From Rodentibacter ratti (GTDB lineage Bacteria; Pseudomonadota; Gammaproteobacteria; Enterobacterales; Pasteurellaceae), in contig NZ_MLAJ01000005.1 in NCBI RefSeq assembly GCF_002000485.1, positions 137,806 through 201,805 on the forward strand: a DNA stretch of 64,000 bases, in the 5' to 3' direction. Under the pieces are notes generated by a model, which did not search any database, was not told where the DNA came from, and saw only the letters and a list, made by a program, of their open reading frames with translations. This document shows positions 7,668 through 17,463 of the stretch, in pieces (position 1 is the stretch's first letter; the number at the start of each line of letters is the position of its first letter). The translations under genes were made by a program, and so were the position numbers.

Positions 7668-8356
7668 TTCTGTATAGGGGAAGAAAGGGCATAGTAACAC
7701 TCAATATTTTGATCTTTCTTTCAGGATTATTGGCGGTGATCTTGCTTTTTGATGATAGTACCCTGAGTTTTTTTCGTGCACTGCAAATGCAGCGTAAAAA
7801 TTATGTGGAACGAGCATTAGTGTTACAAAAAATGACATCGCAAGAAAAAGAAAACGCTTGTTTATCATTGCCTTTGGATAATTCGGATCGTGTTCGACAG
7901 GTTTCTATACATATGGCGGACACAGAAGATGCCATTCAGTATTCGCTCTGGTGTCAGCGTACTACGATATTTAAAAAATCACCAACGAAAGGTGATAATC
8001 AAGGTTTGTTGGCAAATTTTATTCACTTAGAAAATCTTGATGAATTTCGCCCGCACTTTTCAACGCCTCCCCATCCTTTAGTCACGAATAAAACGCCACA
8101 GCTATATTGGTTTCAAGGAAAGCAAACCGAATGGGAAGTGAATGGCATAGTACAAGGCATTTTGGTCGCGGAAGGGGATTTAACCCTGCGTGGTAAAGGT
8201 CGGGTGAGTGGTGCGGTGATTACAGGCGGAAAGCTCCTATTAGAAGGTGTGACCGTTGCCTATGGTAAAAAGATCATTGAGCCTTTGGTGCAACAATACA
8301 GTAAATGGCAATTAGCGGAGAAAAGTTGGAGTGATTTTAAAGCCCCGAGTGAATAA
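7655..8356 (+). CDS. comP: Competence protein ComP (DUF2572 family)
   Basis: About 233 residues; start GTG at 7655 or ATG at 7664, both inside the end of comO. A short basic leader (RGRKG) precedes the hydrophobic segment IVTLNILIFLSGLLAVILLF, a pilin-like signal. The C-terminal half contains a polymer-forming-cytoskeletal-like run (VQGILVAEGDLTLRGKGRV, then SGAVITGGKLLLEG) resembling bactofilin or PilX-type repeats. It matches the third gene of the H. influenzae comNOPQ operon by position and character. The exact function is unknown; it is likely a pseudopilin accessory to the uptake pilus. Confidence 0.82.
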   Translation: MESMILYRGRKGIVTLNILIFLSGLLAVILLFDDSTLSFFRALQMQRKNYVERALVLQKMTSQEKENACLSLPLDNSDRVRQVSIHMADTEDAIQYSLWCQRTTIFKKSPTKGDNQGLLANFIHLENLDEFRPHFSTPPHPLVTNKTPQLYWFQGKQTEWEVNGIVQGILVAEGDLTLRGKGRVSGAVITGGKLLLEGVTVAYGKKIIEPLVQQYSKWQLAEKSWSDFKAPSE

Positions 8357-8636
8357 GGGAATGTCGCTGACTTCCGTGTTGTTTACGCTTATGGTGTTTA
8401 GCACATTGTTTCTTGTGTTTAATCGCTGGACGGCAAATCAACGCCAAAGTGCGGTGAAAATCTATCATGATTTTCAAGCCTTACAGATTGCGGAAAATCA
8501 GGCTCAGCGACAGTTTTTAGGTTTACCTTGTGAACAACAAGTAAAACAAAATGGCATAGCATTTCAAATACAATGCCAAGGTAATCAAGTGGTGATTCGC
8601 TCTCCTTTAGGTGAATTTTCACTGAAAAATGAGTAA
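8331..8636 (+). CDS. comQ: Competence protein ComQ, small pilin-like
   Basis: A 101-residue protein with a class III-like leader ending in VNKG, then MSLTSVLFTLMVFSTLFLVF. The GTG at 8331, with GGAG ten bases upstream, gives a 10-residue leader; GTG 8349 or ATG 8361 would remove most or all of it. It overlaps comP by 26 bases. The periplasmic part is short with two cysteine positions (LPCEQQ, IQCQGN) that may pair. A USS lies inside the gene near 8448. It is the last of the four com genes; recC begins 50 bases later on the same strand. Confidence 0.82.
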   Translation: MILKPRVNKGMSLTSVLFTLMVFSTLFLVFNRWTANQRQSAVKIYHDFQALQIAENQAQRQFLGLPCEQQVKQNGIAFQIQCQGNQVVIRSPLGEFSLKNE

Positions 8637-8686
8637 AAAACGGGTAAAATGACCCCCATTTTTGCTTATTTTGATAGGTTGCCATT

Positions 8687-11600
8687 GTGTTTATCGTTTA
8701 CTATTCCAATCAACTTGAAAAACAAAAAGATATTCTTGCTGAATTGTTCAAAACGCTGCCACGAGAAGATCCCTTTCAACAAGATATTATCTTGGTACAA
8801 AGTCCCGGTATGGCACAATGGTTACAGATGGAATTAGCAAAGAAAAATGGCATTTCCGCCCATTTAGCTTTTCCTATGCCGGCAACCTTTATTTGGCAAC
8901 TTTATGCGGAGAATTTACCGGCGGTTTCCCTACAAAATCCTTTTGATAAGGATTCCATGATGTGGCGTTTAATGAAATTGATGCCCGATTTTTTAGAACG
9001 GGAAGTTTTTTCCCCTTTACGTCATTATTTGGCTTCCTCGCCTCATTCTGAACAATATAAACGCTATCAATTAAGCCGCAAGATTGCGGATTTATTTGAC
9101 CAATATTTGGTTTATCGCCCTGAATGGATTTTTGCTTGGGAAAAAGGGGAAGATGAGATTATTACCACACAAATTAAGGCACAACAGGCTCATTTAAATG
9201 AAACCTTGCTACAACAAATTCTCGGCAATGTGGCGTGGCAAGGGGAATTATGGCGAGCTTTGGTTGCGGAGATTAAAGCCGATGTGGGAGAAAATGCCAC
9301 TCACCGTGCCGCCTTACACGAGCAGTTTCTTGCCTTATTAAATAATAAAAACCAACCGAAAAAATTACCCAATCGACTTTTTATTTTTGGTATTCCGGCA
9401 TTGCCGACTGCTTATCTGTCTATTTTGCAAGCCATGTCATCGGAGATTGATATTCACCTATTTTTTAACAATCCCAGCCAAGAATATTGGGGGGATATTC
9501 GTGATTTGAAGGTGGATTATCTTACTAACCGTACACGTCGAAACCATCAAAAACAGGCTGAAATTCAACCGCTCTTTTCAGAAGAGCAATATGTCGCTTT
9601 AATGCAAGGATTAGTTGAAATCACTTATCATAATGAACATTTGCAAGTGGGTAACCCGTTATTGGCAGCTTGGGGAAAAATGGGACGTGATTTCCTTTAC
9701 ACATTGATTCGGGATGAAGAGCGGATTCCCACTTATTCGGTGAATGCTTATGAAGAGATTTCAGCCTCTACCTTGCTTGGGCAATTACAATCTCATATTT
9801 TGCATTTAGAAAATCAGCCCTTAAATATTGAAAAAAATGACCGCTCTTTGACTGTGCATGCTTGCCATAGTGCGATGCGGGAAGTGGAAGTGTTGCAAGA
9901 TTATTTGTTGCATTTATTCAACCAAGATCCGACACTCACACCGAAAGACGTGGTCGTGATGGTGGCGGACATTAACCAATATAGCCCTTATATTCAAGCG
10001 GTTTTCGGTCAGAGAAATGGTGAAGCACCACTAATTCCTTTCTCTATTTCTGATAATAAATTATCAGAAAGCGACGTGCTGGTTTCTTGCTATTTAACCT
10101 TGTTGCGTTTAAAAGAAAGTCCCTTTAGTGCAGAAGAAATACTCACTTTATTAGATATTCCGGCATTGCGTGAGCGTTTTGAGATTTCCCTTTCTGAGCT
10201 TCCTTTAGTGCGAGAGTGGGTGGCGGATGCGGGCATTCGTTTTGGTTTGCAGAAAAACCGGGAAGGCATTAATTTCAACTCATGGCAGGCAGGTTTAGAG
10301 CGGATGGTATTAGGCTATGCGATGCGTGAAGAACATGGAATTTGGCAAGAGAGTCTAGGGTTTGATAGTAGTTATGGTTTAAAAGGTTTACTGGCAGGGA
10401 ATTTATCACGTTTTTTCACCGTGCTTTCTCATTGGCATGAAACGCTCCAACAAGCCCATCCCATAGAAAAATGGCATGAAATATTGACCGCACTTTTGGC
10501 AGATTTCTTTGCACAAAACGAAGAAACCCATGACACCCTCTTTTACATTCAAGAGAAAATTAACGAGATAGCGCAGCAGCTTTCTTCACTTCATTTTGAT
10601 TTGCCTCTGCAAGTGGACGTGATAGCCGATGTAATGACTGACAAATTGGAAGAATCTCCGAATAGTTTGAAATTTTTAGCCGGTAAAGTGAATTTTTGTA
10701 CCTTACTACCTATGCGGGCAGTGCCTTTTAAAGTAGTTTGTTTATTGGGAATGAATGAGGCAGACTATCCGCGCAGCCAAACGCCAAACAGTTTTGATTT
10801 AATGCAATATCATCATCAAAAAGGCGATCGTGTGCGCCGTGATGATGATCGTTATTTATTCCTTGAAGCTCTGCTTGCCGCACGGGATTATTGTTATATC
10901 AGCTATATCGGGCGTTCTATTATTGATAATCAAGAGAGAGAACCTTCCGTGTTGGTGAGCCAACTGATTGATTATATCAATCAAGAGAAAGAGGATGATC
11001 GAAAACTCCAAGTGCTGCAGCATGCAATGACGGCATTCAGCCCGAGCAATTTCAAAAATGAGGATAATTTCAACCGCTCTTTTGCCACGAAATGGTTACC
11101 TATGGCAAAAAATGGTGGGAAGGCTGAGCCAAAAGAGTTCGCCTCTTTAATGGAACATCAAGAAAAGATAACGGAAATTGAACTGGATCGTTTCGTTGGA
11201 TTTGTGGAAAACCCTGTAAAATTTTTCTTTGAAAAACAACTTGGCGTGTATTTCCGTGATGAAGATGATCGCATTGCCGATAGCGAGAATTTCACTTTGG
11301 ACGGATTGGATAACTATAGGCTCAATAATGATTTGGTGTATGCCGATGAACAACAATTTGATGAATATTTCGCAAAATCCGCAGTAAAAGGTGTGCTACC
11401 TCGTGCTCAATTTGGGCGAGTGGCGGCGGAAAATACCCGTAATATAGTGCTGGAATTTAAGGAAAAAATTGTTGATCTCGGCGAGTCGGCTCATCGTTCG
11501 GTTGATTTTACACTGAATGTGATTTGGCAAGAAAAAGAACAGACTATTCGCTTGTTTGGTTATATGGATAATCTTTTCAATGATACACAACAGGTGATTG

Positions 11601-12058
11601 AATGGCATTTTGCCGGCTACAAAGATCGCTATCGTATTCGCCCTTGGCTTTATTATTTGATCCAATGTGTGACACAAGAAACAGCGATACCGCCAAAATT
11701 AATTACCAAAGATCAAACCATTGAATTTCCACCGGTATCACCTGAAATCGCATTGGTACAGTTGCAAATCTATGTGCAGGCTTATTTACAAAGTCAGCTG
11801 GAAATTCAGCCAATACCCACTATAGGGAAAATATCGGATTTCATTATAAAAGATGAAAGTGCGGTTGATTTTGAGGGCGTTTTGGTGAAATTACAAAAAT
11901 TGGCGGAAGATGAAAAACGGAATAACTATACCAAAAAAGCAGATCCTTATTGGGCGCGTTTGTTGGCGCAAACTACGGAATTTGAAAATCGGGAAAATTT
12001 GCTGGCATTACTAAAACAAACGACGGATTGGTTTGGCGTATTATTTGCAAAAAAATGA
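8687..12058 (+). CDS. recC: RecBCD subunit gamma, RecC
   Basis: A 1123-residue cytoplasmic protein starting at GTG 8687. The N-terminus is typical of RecC (FIVYYSNQLEKQ; VQSPGMAQWLQMELA near residue 40), with an inactive helicase-like core in which the Walker A is not conserved, and a nuclease-like C-terminal domain. RecC is the Chi-recognition and scaffold subunit of exonuclease V, acting with RecB and RecD, which are not in this window. It follows comQ by 50 bases and is probably read through from the competence operon as well as from its own promoter. It contains USS cores, for example near 10487 and 11848. The length matches E. coli RecC (1122). Confidence 0.95.
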   Translation: MFIVYYSNQLEKQKDILAELFKTLPREDPFQQDIILVQSPGMAQWLQMELAKKNGISAHLAFPMPATFIWQLYAENLPAVSLQNPFDKDSMMWRLMKLMPDFLEREVFSPLRHYLASSPHSEQYKRYQLSRKIADLFDQYLVYRPEWIFAWEKGEDEIITTQIKAQQAHLNETLLQQILGNVAWQGELWRALVAEIKADVGENATHRAALHEQFLALLNNKNQPKKLPNRLFIFGIPALPTAYLSILQAMSSEIDIHLFFNNPSQEYWGDIRDLKVDYLTNRTRRNHQKQAEIQPLFSEEQYVALMQGLVEITYHNEHLQVGNPLLAAWGKMGRDFLYTLIRDEERIPTYSVNAYEEISASTLLGQLQSHILHLENQPLNIEKNDRSLTVHACHSAMREVEVLQDYLLHLFNQDPTLTPKDVVVMVADINQYSPYIQAVFGQRNGEAPLIPFSISDNKLSESDVLVSCYLTLLRLKESPFSAEEILTLLDIPALRERFEISLSELPLVREWVADAGIRFGLQKNREGINFNSWQAGLERMVLGYAMREEHGIWQESLGFDSSYGLKGLLAGNLSRFFTVLSHWHETLQQAHPIEKWHEILTALLADFFAQNEETHDTLFYIQEKINEIAQQLSSLHFDLPLQVDVIADVMTDKLEESPNSLKFLAGKVNFCTLLPMRAVPFKVVCLLGMNEADYPRSQTPNSFDLMQYHHQKGDRVRRDDDRYLFLEALLAARDYCYISYIGRSIIDNQEREPSVLVSQLIDYINQEKEDDRKLQVLQHAMTAFSPSNFKNEDNFNRSFATKWLPMAKNGGKAEPKEFASLMEHQEKITEIELDRFVGFVENPVKFFFEKQLGVYFRDEDDRIADSENFTLDGLDNYRLNNDLVYADEQQFDEYFAKSAVKGVLPRAQFGRVAAENTRNIVLEFKEKIVDLGESAHRSVDFTLNVIWQEKEQTIRLFGYMDNLFNDTQQVIEWHFAGYKDRYRIRPWLYYLIQCVTQETAIPPKLITKDQTIEFPPVSPEIALVQLQIYVQAYLQSQLEIQPIPTIGKISDFIIKDESAVDFEGVLVKLQKLAEDEKRNNYTKKADPYWARLLAQTTEFENRENLLALLKQTTDWFGVLFAKK

Positions 12059-12110
12059 TGCAAAATCCTTGAATAAAGGCATGAAGTGAATCGTCAAAAT
12101 AGACTTTTTT

Positions 12111-12119
12111 TGCTAAGAT
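12111..12119 (+). promoter_or_regulatory. Extended -10 promoter for nrdR
   Basis: TGC-TAAGAT, an extended -10 element 29 bases before the nrdR ATG. No good -35 is visible, which is usual for this promoter class. Confidence 0.55.
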
Positions 12120-12147
12120 AGATACCCATTTTTAGGAGGATACCCCT

Positions 12148-12597
12148 ATGCACTGCCCATTTTGTTCCACTGAAGAAACAAAGGTCATTGATAGCCGATT
12201 AGTCTCGGATGGTTATCAAGTTCGCCGCCGTCGTGAGTGCGGTCATTGTCACGAGCGTTTTACTACGTTTGAAACTGCCGAATTGGTTATACCTAAAATT
12301 ATTAAAAGTGATGGCTCAAGAGAGCCTTTTAATGAAGATAAGCTTCGTAGCGGTATTCAGCATGCTTTGGAAAAACGTCCGGTAAGTTCGGATGATGTGG
12401 AAAAAGCGATTAGTCATATTATTTTGCAATTACGCGCTACCGGTGAGCGTGAAGTGGCGAGCCAATTAGTCGGTAAATTGGCAATGAATGAATTAAAAGA
12501 AATAGATAAAGTCGCCTATATTCGCTTCGCTTCGGTATATTTGAGTTTTGATAATATCAACCAATTTACCAAAGAAATTGAAAGCCTGAAGGATTAA
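12148..12597 (+). CDS. nrdR: Transcriptional repressor NrdR
   Basis: A 149-residue repressor of ribonucleotide reductase genes. The N-terminal zinc ribbon has Cys3, Cys6, Cys31 and Cys34, with the RRRREC segment between. It is followed by an ATP-cone domain (about 49-139) with the [11 protein letters not shown] motif that binds ATP or dATP. The length is standard. AGGAGG eight bases before the ATG is a strong ribosome site. It is followed two bases later by ribD; the nrdR-rib pairing is common in gammaproteobacteria. Its nrd targets lie outside this window. Confidence 0.97.
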   Translation: MHCPFCSTEETKVIDSRLVSDGYQVRRRRECGHCHERFTTFETAELVIPKIIKSDGSREPFNEDKLRSGIQHALEKRPVSSDDVEKAISHIILQLRATGEREVASQLVGKLAMNELKEIDKVAYIRFASVYLSFDNINQFTKEIESLKD

Positions 12598-12599
12598 TT

Positions 12600-13718
12600 A
12601 TGTCGGATCAATTTACCGCTCAAGACTACCAATTTATGCAACGCGCTTTGGATTTAGCGGCAAAAGGCGTTTATACCACTACGCCGAATCCCGCTGTGGG
12701 CTGTGTTTTGGTTAAGAATGGTGAGATAGTGGGAGAAGGCTTTCATTTTAAAGCGGGGCAGCCTCATGCGGAACGAGTTGCTCTTGCACAAGCTGGTGAA
12801 AATGCAAAAGGAGCCACCGCTTATGTGACTTTGGAACCTTGCTCCCATTATGGTCGCACACCGCCTTGTGCATTAGGTTTAATTGAAGCCGGTGTCGGGA
12901 AAGTTATCGCTGCAATGCAAGATCCGAATCCACAGGTGGCGGGTAAGGGCTTGAAAATGATCGCTGAAGCGGGCATTGAAAGTGCGGTCAATTTATTGAG
13001 TGATTCTACAGAAAAACTCAACAAAGGTTTTTTAAAACGTATGCGGAAGGGCACCCCTCTTATACAACTTAAATTAGCTATGAGCCTTGATGGTAGAACT
13101 GCCATGGCAAGCGGAGAAAGTAAGTGGATTACCGGGGTAGCCTCACGTGCAGACGTGCAAAAAATGCGGGCAAAATCATCCGCACTTTTATCCACATCTG
13201 CTACTGTTTTAGCCGATAATCCTAGTTTAAATGTGCGTTGGGAAGATTTTCCCAATGATCTTAAAAAAGAATATGTGAAAGAAAAGGTTCGTCAGCCTGT
13301 ACGGGTTATTTTAGATTCGCAACATCGTATTCAGCCAAGCCATAAATTGTTTGAAACAGATGCCCCGGTGTGGTTGGTTTCAAGTGAAGCGCGCGATCTT
13401 GCGAATTTTCCCGATTTTTGTGAACAAATTATTTTACCTAAAGAGAATCTCTTATCCGAATTAATGGTTGAATTAGGCAAACGTCAAATTAATAGCCTTT
13501 GGATTGAGGCAGGCAAAAATTTAGCCGGTAGCTTGATTGAACAAAAATTGGTGGACGAGTTGATCCTTTATATTGCTCCGAAATTATTAGGCGAAAAAGC
13601 CCGTGGTCTATGCAGCTTGCCTTTAACACAATTATCCGATGCTCCTTTGTGGCAACTTGACGAAATTCAACAAATTGGTGATGACATAAAATTACTTTAC
13701 ACACCAAAAGGATCTTAA
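12600..13718 (+). CDS. ribD: Riboflavin biosynthesis deaminase/reductase RibD
   Basis: A 372-residue bifunctional enzyme of riboflavin synthesis. The N-terminal CMP/dCMP-type deaminase domain has zinc ligands in PHAE (His56, Glu58) and PCxxxGRTPPC (Cys81, Cys90). The C-terminal half is the NADPH-dependent reductase (LKLAMSLDGRTA near 156, then a nucleotide-binding region ending near 370). It converts the GTP-derived diaminopyrimidine to the ribitylamino-uracil precursor. The ATG is two bases after the nrdR stop, and degS follows directly, so nrdR-ribD-degS looks like one transcript. A USS lies at about 12970. Confidence 0.97.
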   Translation: MSDQFTAQDYQFMQRALDLAAKGVYTTTPNPAVGCVLVKNGEIVGEGFHFKAGQPHAERVALAQAGENAKGATAYVTLEPCSHYGRTPPCALGLIEAGVGKVIAAMQDPNPQVAGKGLKMIAEAGIESAVNLLSDSTEKLNKGFLKRMRKGTPLIQLKLAMSLDGRTAMASGESKWITGVASRADVQKMRAKSSALLSTSATVLADNPSLNVRWEDFPNDLKKEYVKEKVRQPVRVILDSQHRIQPSHKLFETDAPVWLVSSEARDLANFPDFCEQIILPKENLLSELMVELGKRQINSLWIEAGKNLAGSLIEQKLVDELILYIAPKLLGEKARGLCSLPLTQLSDAPLWQLDEIQQIGDDIKLLYTPKGS

Positions 13719-14741
13719 ATGCTTAGAAAACTTTTTTATTCCGCCCTTTGGGGATTAGCCGCTGCCGGAATAATTCTCTTTGCGGTGCCAAGAATAAATA
13801 GCAACAACATTTTTACTTCTGATGACATTGTTTCTTTTAAAAATGCGGTACGTATCGCATCGCCAGCTGTCGTCAATGTTTATAACCGATCTTTTTCCTC
13901 CGCCAGTATTAACGATAATGATCAACTGCAAGTGAATAATTTGGGGTCTGGGGTGATCATGAGTAAAGACGGTTACATTCTCACCAATAAACATGTGATT
14001 CAAAATGCGGATCAAATCGTTGTAGCGCTCCAAAATGGCAATATTTATGAAGCAAACCTCATTGGATCTGATAATTTGACGGATCTTGCCGTGCTAAAAA
14101 TCCGAGCGGATAATCTGACGACTATTCCACAAAACGCAGAGCGTCAAGTTCATGTTGGAGATGTCGCTTTGGCGATTGGTAATCCTTATAATCTTGGGCA
14201 AAGTGTCTCTCAGGGGATTATTAGTGCCGTAGGTCGAAGTGCAGTGGGGGATTCCCTTGGCAGACAGAATTTTATTCAAACGGATGCTTCAATTAATCGT
14301 GGTAATTCAGGTGGGGCATTGATTAATTCCGCCGGTGAATTAGTTGGTATTAGTACATTGAGTATTGGTAAGACTTCAACTGAAATTGCCGAAGGCTTGA
14401 ATTTTGCTATTCCAATGGATATCGCAAATGATGTATTGAATAAAATTATTCGTGATGGTCGGGTAATTCGAGGCTATTTTGGTGTACAAAGTGAACTTAA
14501 TTCCAGTTCGGAACCGGGAATTTTGATTACAGGCGTTACGCCTAATAGCCCTGCATCAAAAGCCGGTATTCAAGTGGGTGATGTCATTTTAAAGCTTAAT
14601 AATCAAGAGGGAATTTCAACCCGTGAAATGATGCAAATTATCTCTAATACTAAGCCGAATACAAAAGTGACGGTGACTGTGATGCGTTTAGGACGAGTGT
14701 TTGATTTGTCTGTGATGGTGGAAGAATTACCGTCTAACTAG
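13719..14741 (+). CDS. degS: Inner-membrane stress-sensor protease DegS
   Basis: A 340-residue HtrA-family serine protease anchored by one N-terminal helix (about 4-22) with a periplasmic catalytic part. The triad is His92 (TNKHVI), Asp122 (LTDLAVL) and Ser197 (GNSGGAL). A single PDZ domain follows at about 250-335; one PDZ plus an uncleaved anchor separates DegS from DegP/HtrA. In E. coli DegS senses misfolded porin tails and makes the first cut in RseA, releasing sigma-E. The ATG directly follows the ribD stop. The htrA gene elsewhere in this window has a sigma-E-like promoter, so it may be a downstream target. Confidence 0.95.
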   Translation: MLRKLFYSALWGLAAAGIILFAVPRINSNNIFTSDDIVSFKNAVRIASPAVVNVYNRSFSSASINDNDQLQVNNLGSGVIMSKDGYILTNKHVIQNADQIVVALQNGNIYEANLIGSDNLTDLAVLKIRADNLTTIPQNAERQVHVGDVALAIGNPYNLGQSVSQGIISAVGRSAVGDSLGRQNFIQTDASINRGNSGGALINSAGELVGISTLSIGKTSTEIAEGLNFAIPMDIANDVLNKIIRDGRVIRGYFGVQSELNSSSEPGILITGVTPNSPASKAGIQVGDVILKLNNQEGISTREMMQIISNTKPNTKVTVTVMRLGRVFDLSVMVEELPSN

Positions 14742-14748
14742 AGGTTGT

Positions 14749-15342
14749 ATGGAAATTAAAACCAGCCATTTTTTTGCTTGTTTGGATCGCTTGCGTTTGA
14801 TTCAACGTTGGTCGTTGATGCGTAATATTGAAAAAGAAAATCTTGCGGAACATAGCCTGCAAGTCGCCTTTGTGGCGCAAGCCTTGGCGATTATTAAAAA
14901 TAAATTTTTTGGCGGAAAAGTGAACCCGGAACGTATTGCGGTGATGGCGATGTATCACGATACATCCGAAATTTTTACCGGTGATTTACCTACCCCTATC
15001 AAATATTTCAACCCTGAAATTACCCAAGCCTATAAACAAATTGAGAGTGCGGCAGAGCTTCATTTAATCAGCCTTTTACCGCAAGAATTACAAGAGGATT
15101 TTGCCCCCTATTTAGATAGCGAAACCTTTTCTGAAGAGGAAAAACACCTCGTCAAACAAGCCGACCTCATCTGCGCCTATGTCAAAGCCCAGTTTGAACT
15201 GGATAACGGCAATCAAGAATTTAAAACCGCCAAAACAAGATTAGAAACCCTAATGCAGCAATGGCACAGCCAAGAAATGGATTATTTCTTACAAGTATTT
15301 ATGCCAAGTTTCGGGCGATCTTTGGATGAGATTGCATTGTGA
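14749..15342 (+). CDS. yfbR: HD-domain 5'-deoxynucleotidase YfbR
   Basis: A 197-residue metal-dependent phosphohydrolase that removes the 5' phosphate of deoxynucleoside monophosphates. HD-domain residues are visible: His in LAEHSLQVA (about 33), the HD pair in AMYHDTSE (about 68-69), and a late Asp in [10 protein letters not shown]. The start region [21 protein letters not shown] closely follows E. coli YfbR. It lies seven bases after degS on the same strand, probably as the last gene of that transcript, and is followed by a terminator. Cytoplasmic. Confidence 0.95.
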   Translation: MEIKTSHFFACLDRLRLIQRWSLMRNIEKENLAEHSLQVAFVAQALAIIKNKFFGGKVNPERIAVMAMYHDTSEIFTGDLPTPIKYFNPEITQAYKQIESAAELHLISLLPQELQEDFAPYLDSETFSEEEKHLVKQADLICAYVKAQFELDNGNQEFKTAKTRLETLMQQWHSQEMDYFLQVFMPSFGRSLDEIAL

Positions 15343-15373
15343 TTGAGAGAAAAGTGAGGTTAGTTTTCCAAAC

Positions 15374-15402
15374 AAAAATGGCGTTTAAAAACGCCATTTT
15401 TT
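15374..15402. terminator. Bidirectional terminator between yfbR and rnb
   Basis: AAATGGCGTTT and AAACGCCATTT form a tight stem with A and T tracts on both sides, serving the convergent yfbR and rnb. It is not built from USS cores. Confidence 0.85.
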
Positions 15403-15417
15403 ATGCTGGAACTTATA

Positions 15418-17397
15418 TTACATCACCACAGAACCCACAATACTTCTTGTACTTTCTTTCACTTCCGTGAGTTTCACTCTTACAATATCCCCGATTTTGT
15501 AGGTGCGTTCACCTTTAATATAAAGGGCGAGTTCATCGTAATTCACTTGGATTTCCTCTTTATTGTTGTGCAGGGCTGAGACAGGAACAAACATGGATGC
15601 GCCATTTTCTAATAATTGTACCCGTAATCCGCCTCTCATAACATCTTGCACTTCCGCATCAAACTCGGCATTTTCATCCACTTTGTCGGCAAGATAGCGG
15701 CAATATAACCAATCGGCAATATCACGCTCTACAAGGCGATTTTGGCGGCGAGCTTCTTGTAGTCGTGCCAATACCTCATCTTGTGGTTTTTCACAAAGTT
15801 GTTGGGTGAGCACGGCTTTGATTAAGCGGTGGTTTACCATATCGGAGTATTTACGAATTGGTGATGTCCAAGTGGCATAGCCTTCCAAGCCTAAACCAAA
15901 GTGCGGGGCGAGTTCCGCTTTAAATTCAGCGAAGGTTAAATAGCGGCGTAAGCGTAACTCTAAATAATCCCCTTCAATGGGTTCAATATCGTGACGCATT
16001 TGGCAATAACCGCTTAGGGTGGATAAATTTTCCACCGAATAACGCTCATTCAGTTCTGCTTGGTTTTCTTCATTGGCTAAATTTGCCATTAAGAATTGGT
16101 GAGCGTTTTCCACGAATTTTTTATCAAAACCGCTATGGGTGTTGAAAATCCCGGTGTGAGCTTGCTCGTTTAAGAATTTTGCCGCACAAATGTTGGCAAT
16201 AATCATAGATTCTTCCACAATTTGATTAGCAATGCGGCGGTGTTCCGCTTTGATCTCTTGCACTTTGCCATTTTCAGCCAGTATAAAAGAATAGTCCGGT
16301 TTTTCTTTGAATAACAATGAATGGGTTTTACGCCAGTTGATACGGGCGAGGGTGAATTGGTGTAAACGCTGAATTTGCTCGTTGATTTCAGCGGTTTCCG
16401 GTTGCCACGCATCGGGTGCTTGTTCCAAATAATCAGACACTTTGTTATAGGCAAGTTTGGCTTTAGATTGAACATAAGCCGAAACAAAATGCGGTTTGGC
16501 GGTGATATTGCCCTGTAAATCCGTTTCAATATAGCAAACTAGGGCAGGGCGGGTTTCATTTTCCATTAAAGAGCAGAGTTCATCGGAAAGTTCCCGTGGC
16601 AACATTGGGATATTAAAACCGGGGAGGTAGTTGGTGAAACAACGTTGTTTCGCATCTTTTTCAATTTGTGAATCAAGAGCGATGTAGGCGGTAGGATCGG
16701 CAATCGCTACTACTAATTTCCAACCGGTCTGCTCCCCATTTTGCGCCACAGGTTCGATATAGAGCGCATCGTCCATATCTTGTGTGCTTTCGCTGTCAAT
16801 GGTCACAAAATGAAGTGCGGTCAGATCTTCACGAGTTTGTTGATCAAGCATTTCATAGTGATCTGCCCCTTGCACCGGATAACGGGATTGTTCGTGGCGA
16901 GCGAGGGTGACCCACCAAGGGGCGAATTCATCTTCAGCACGGCAAATAAATTGGTTAATGGTGGCGTAGAAAAAGCGATCATCTCGTAATGGGTGAGTTT
17001 TCAAATTGGCCACTACCCAATCCCCTTCTTGCAATTCTTCTTTTACCGATTTGGCTTGTTGTGCACCAATAGGTTGATTAATGCTTGGATGATCCACCAA
17101 TACTTGTAATTTCTTGTCTTTATTGAACCGCACTTTGGCAATAAAGCGAGTCAACATCGGCTCAATTAAGGATTCCGGCTCCGCTTGTTCTTTATCGCCT
17201 TGTTTTTCAATGGTGGCGGTAATTTTATCGCCGTGCATCACTTTTTTCATGGCAGGTGGAGCAATAAAATAAGTTTTTTTATCACATTCTAAAAAACCAT
17301 AGGCTTTATCGGTACTTTTTACTACACCTTCTACACGTTCTTTGCTTTCGTGAATTTGTTGTTTGAGTTGTGCGAGTAGTGGATTATCTTGGAACAT
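15418..17397 (-). CDS. rnb: Exoribonuclease II
   Basis: A 659-residue 3'-to-5' exoribonuclease. Domain order is two cold-shock-like domains (about 1-150), the RNB catalytic domain and a C-terminal S1 domain (about 560-650). Catalytic acids are Asp201, Asp207, Asp209 and Asp210 in the block starting DSESTQDMDD, at the same numbering as E. coli RNase II. The length (E. coli 644) and absence of PIN or zinc domains exclude RNase R. Its gene lies 66 bases downstream of fabI on the same strand, but a terminator separates them. It degrades mRNA decay intermediates in the cytoplasm. Confidence 0.96.
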   Translation of the reverse strand: MFQDNPLLAQLKQQIHESKERVEGVVKSTDKAYGFLECDKKTYFIAPPAMKKVMHGDKITATIEKQGDKEQAEPESLIEPMLTRFIAKVRFNKDKKLQVLVDHPSINQPIGAQQAKSVKEELQEGDWVVANLKTHPLRDDRFFYATINQFICRAEDEFAPWWVTLARHEQSRYPVQGADHYEMLDQQTREDLTALHFVTIDSESTQDMDDALYIEPVAQNGEQTGWKLVVAIADPTAYIALDSQIEKDAKQRCFTNYLPGFNIPMLPRELSDELCSLMENETRPALVCYIETDLQGNITAKPHFVSAYVQSKAKLAYNKVSDYLEQAPDAWQPETAEINEQIQRLHQFTLARINWRKTHSLLFKEKPDYSFILAENGKVQEIKAEHRRIANQIVEESMIIANICAAKFLNEQAHTGIFNTHSGFDKKFVENAHQFLMANLANEENQAELNERYSVENLSTLSGYCQMRHDIEPIEGDYLELRLRRYLTFAEFKAELAPHFGLGLEGYATWTSPIRKYSDMVNHRLIKAVLTQQLCEKPQDEVLARLQEARRQNRLVERDIADWLYCRYLADKVDENAEFDAEVQDVMRGGLRVQLLENGASMFVPVSALHNNKEEIQVNYDELALYIKGERTYKIGDIVRVKLTEVKESTRSIVGSVVM

Positions 17398-17406
17398 AGT
17401 TATATC

Positions 17407-17442
17407 TTAAAAAAGAGAAAAGGCAGACCAAAAAGTCTGCCT
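17407..17442 (-). terminator. fabI terminator
   Basis: On the minus strand AGGCAGAC-N6-GTCTGCCT is followed by a T-rich run. It lies just after the fabI stop and before rnb. Confidence 0.8.
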
Positions 17443-17463
17443 GGAAATAAATCATAAGAAAAA

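Noticed and set aside
13755-14033. Antisense open frame in degS and similar long shadow frames in rnb, pntA, recC and lysC
   Set aside because: They mirror the codon pattern of real genes on the other strand and lack ribosome sites, motifs or plausible composition.
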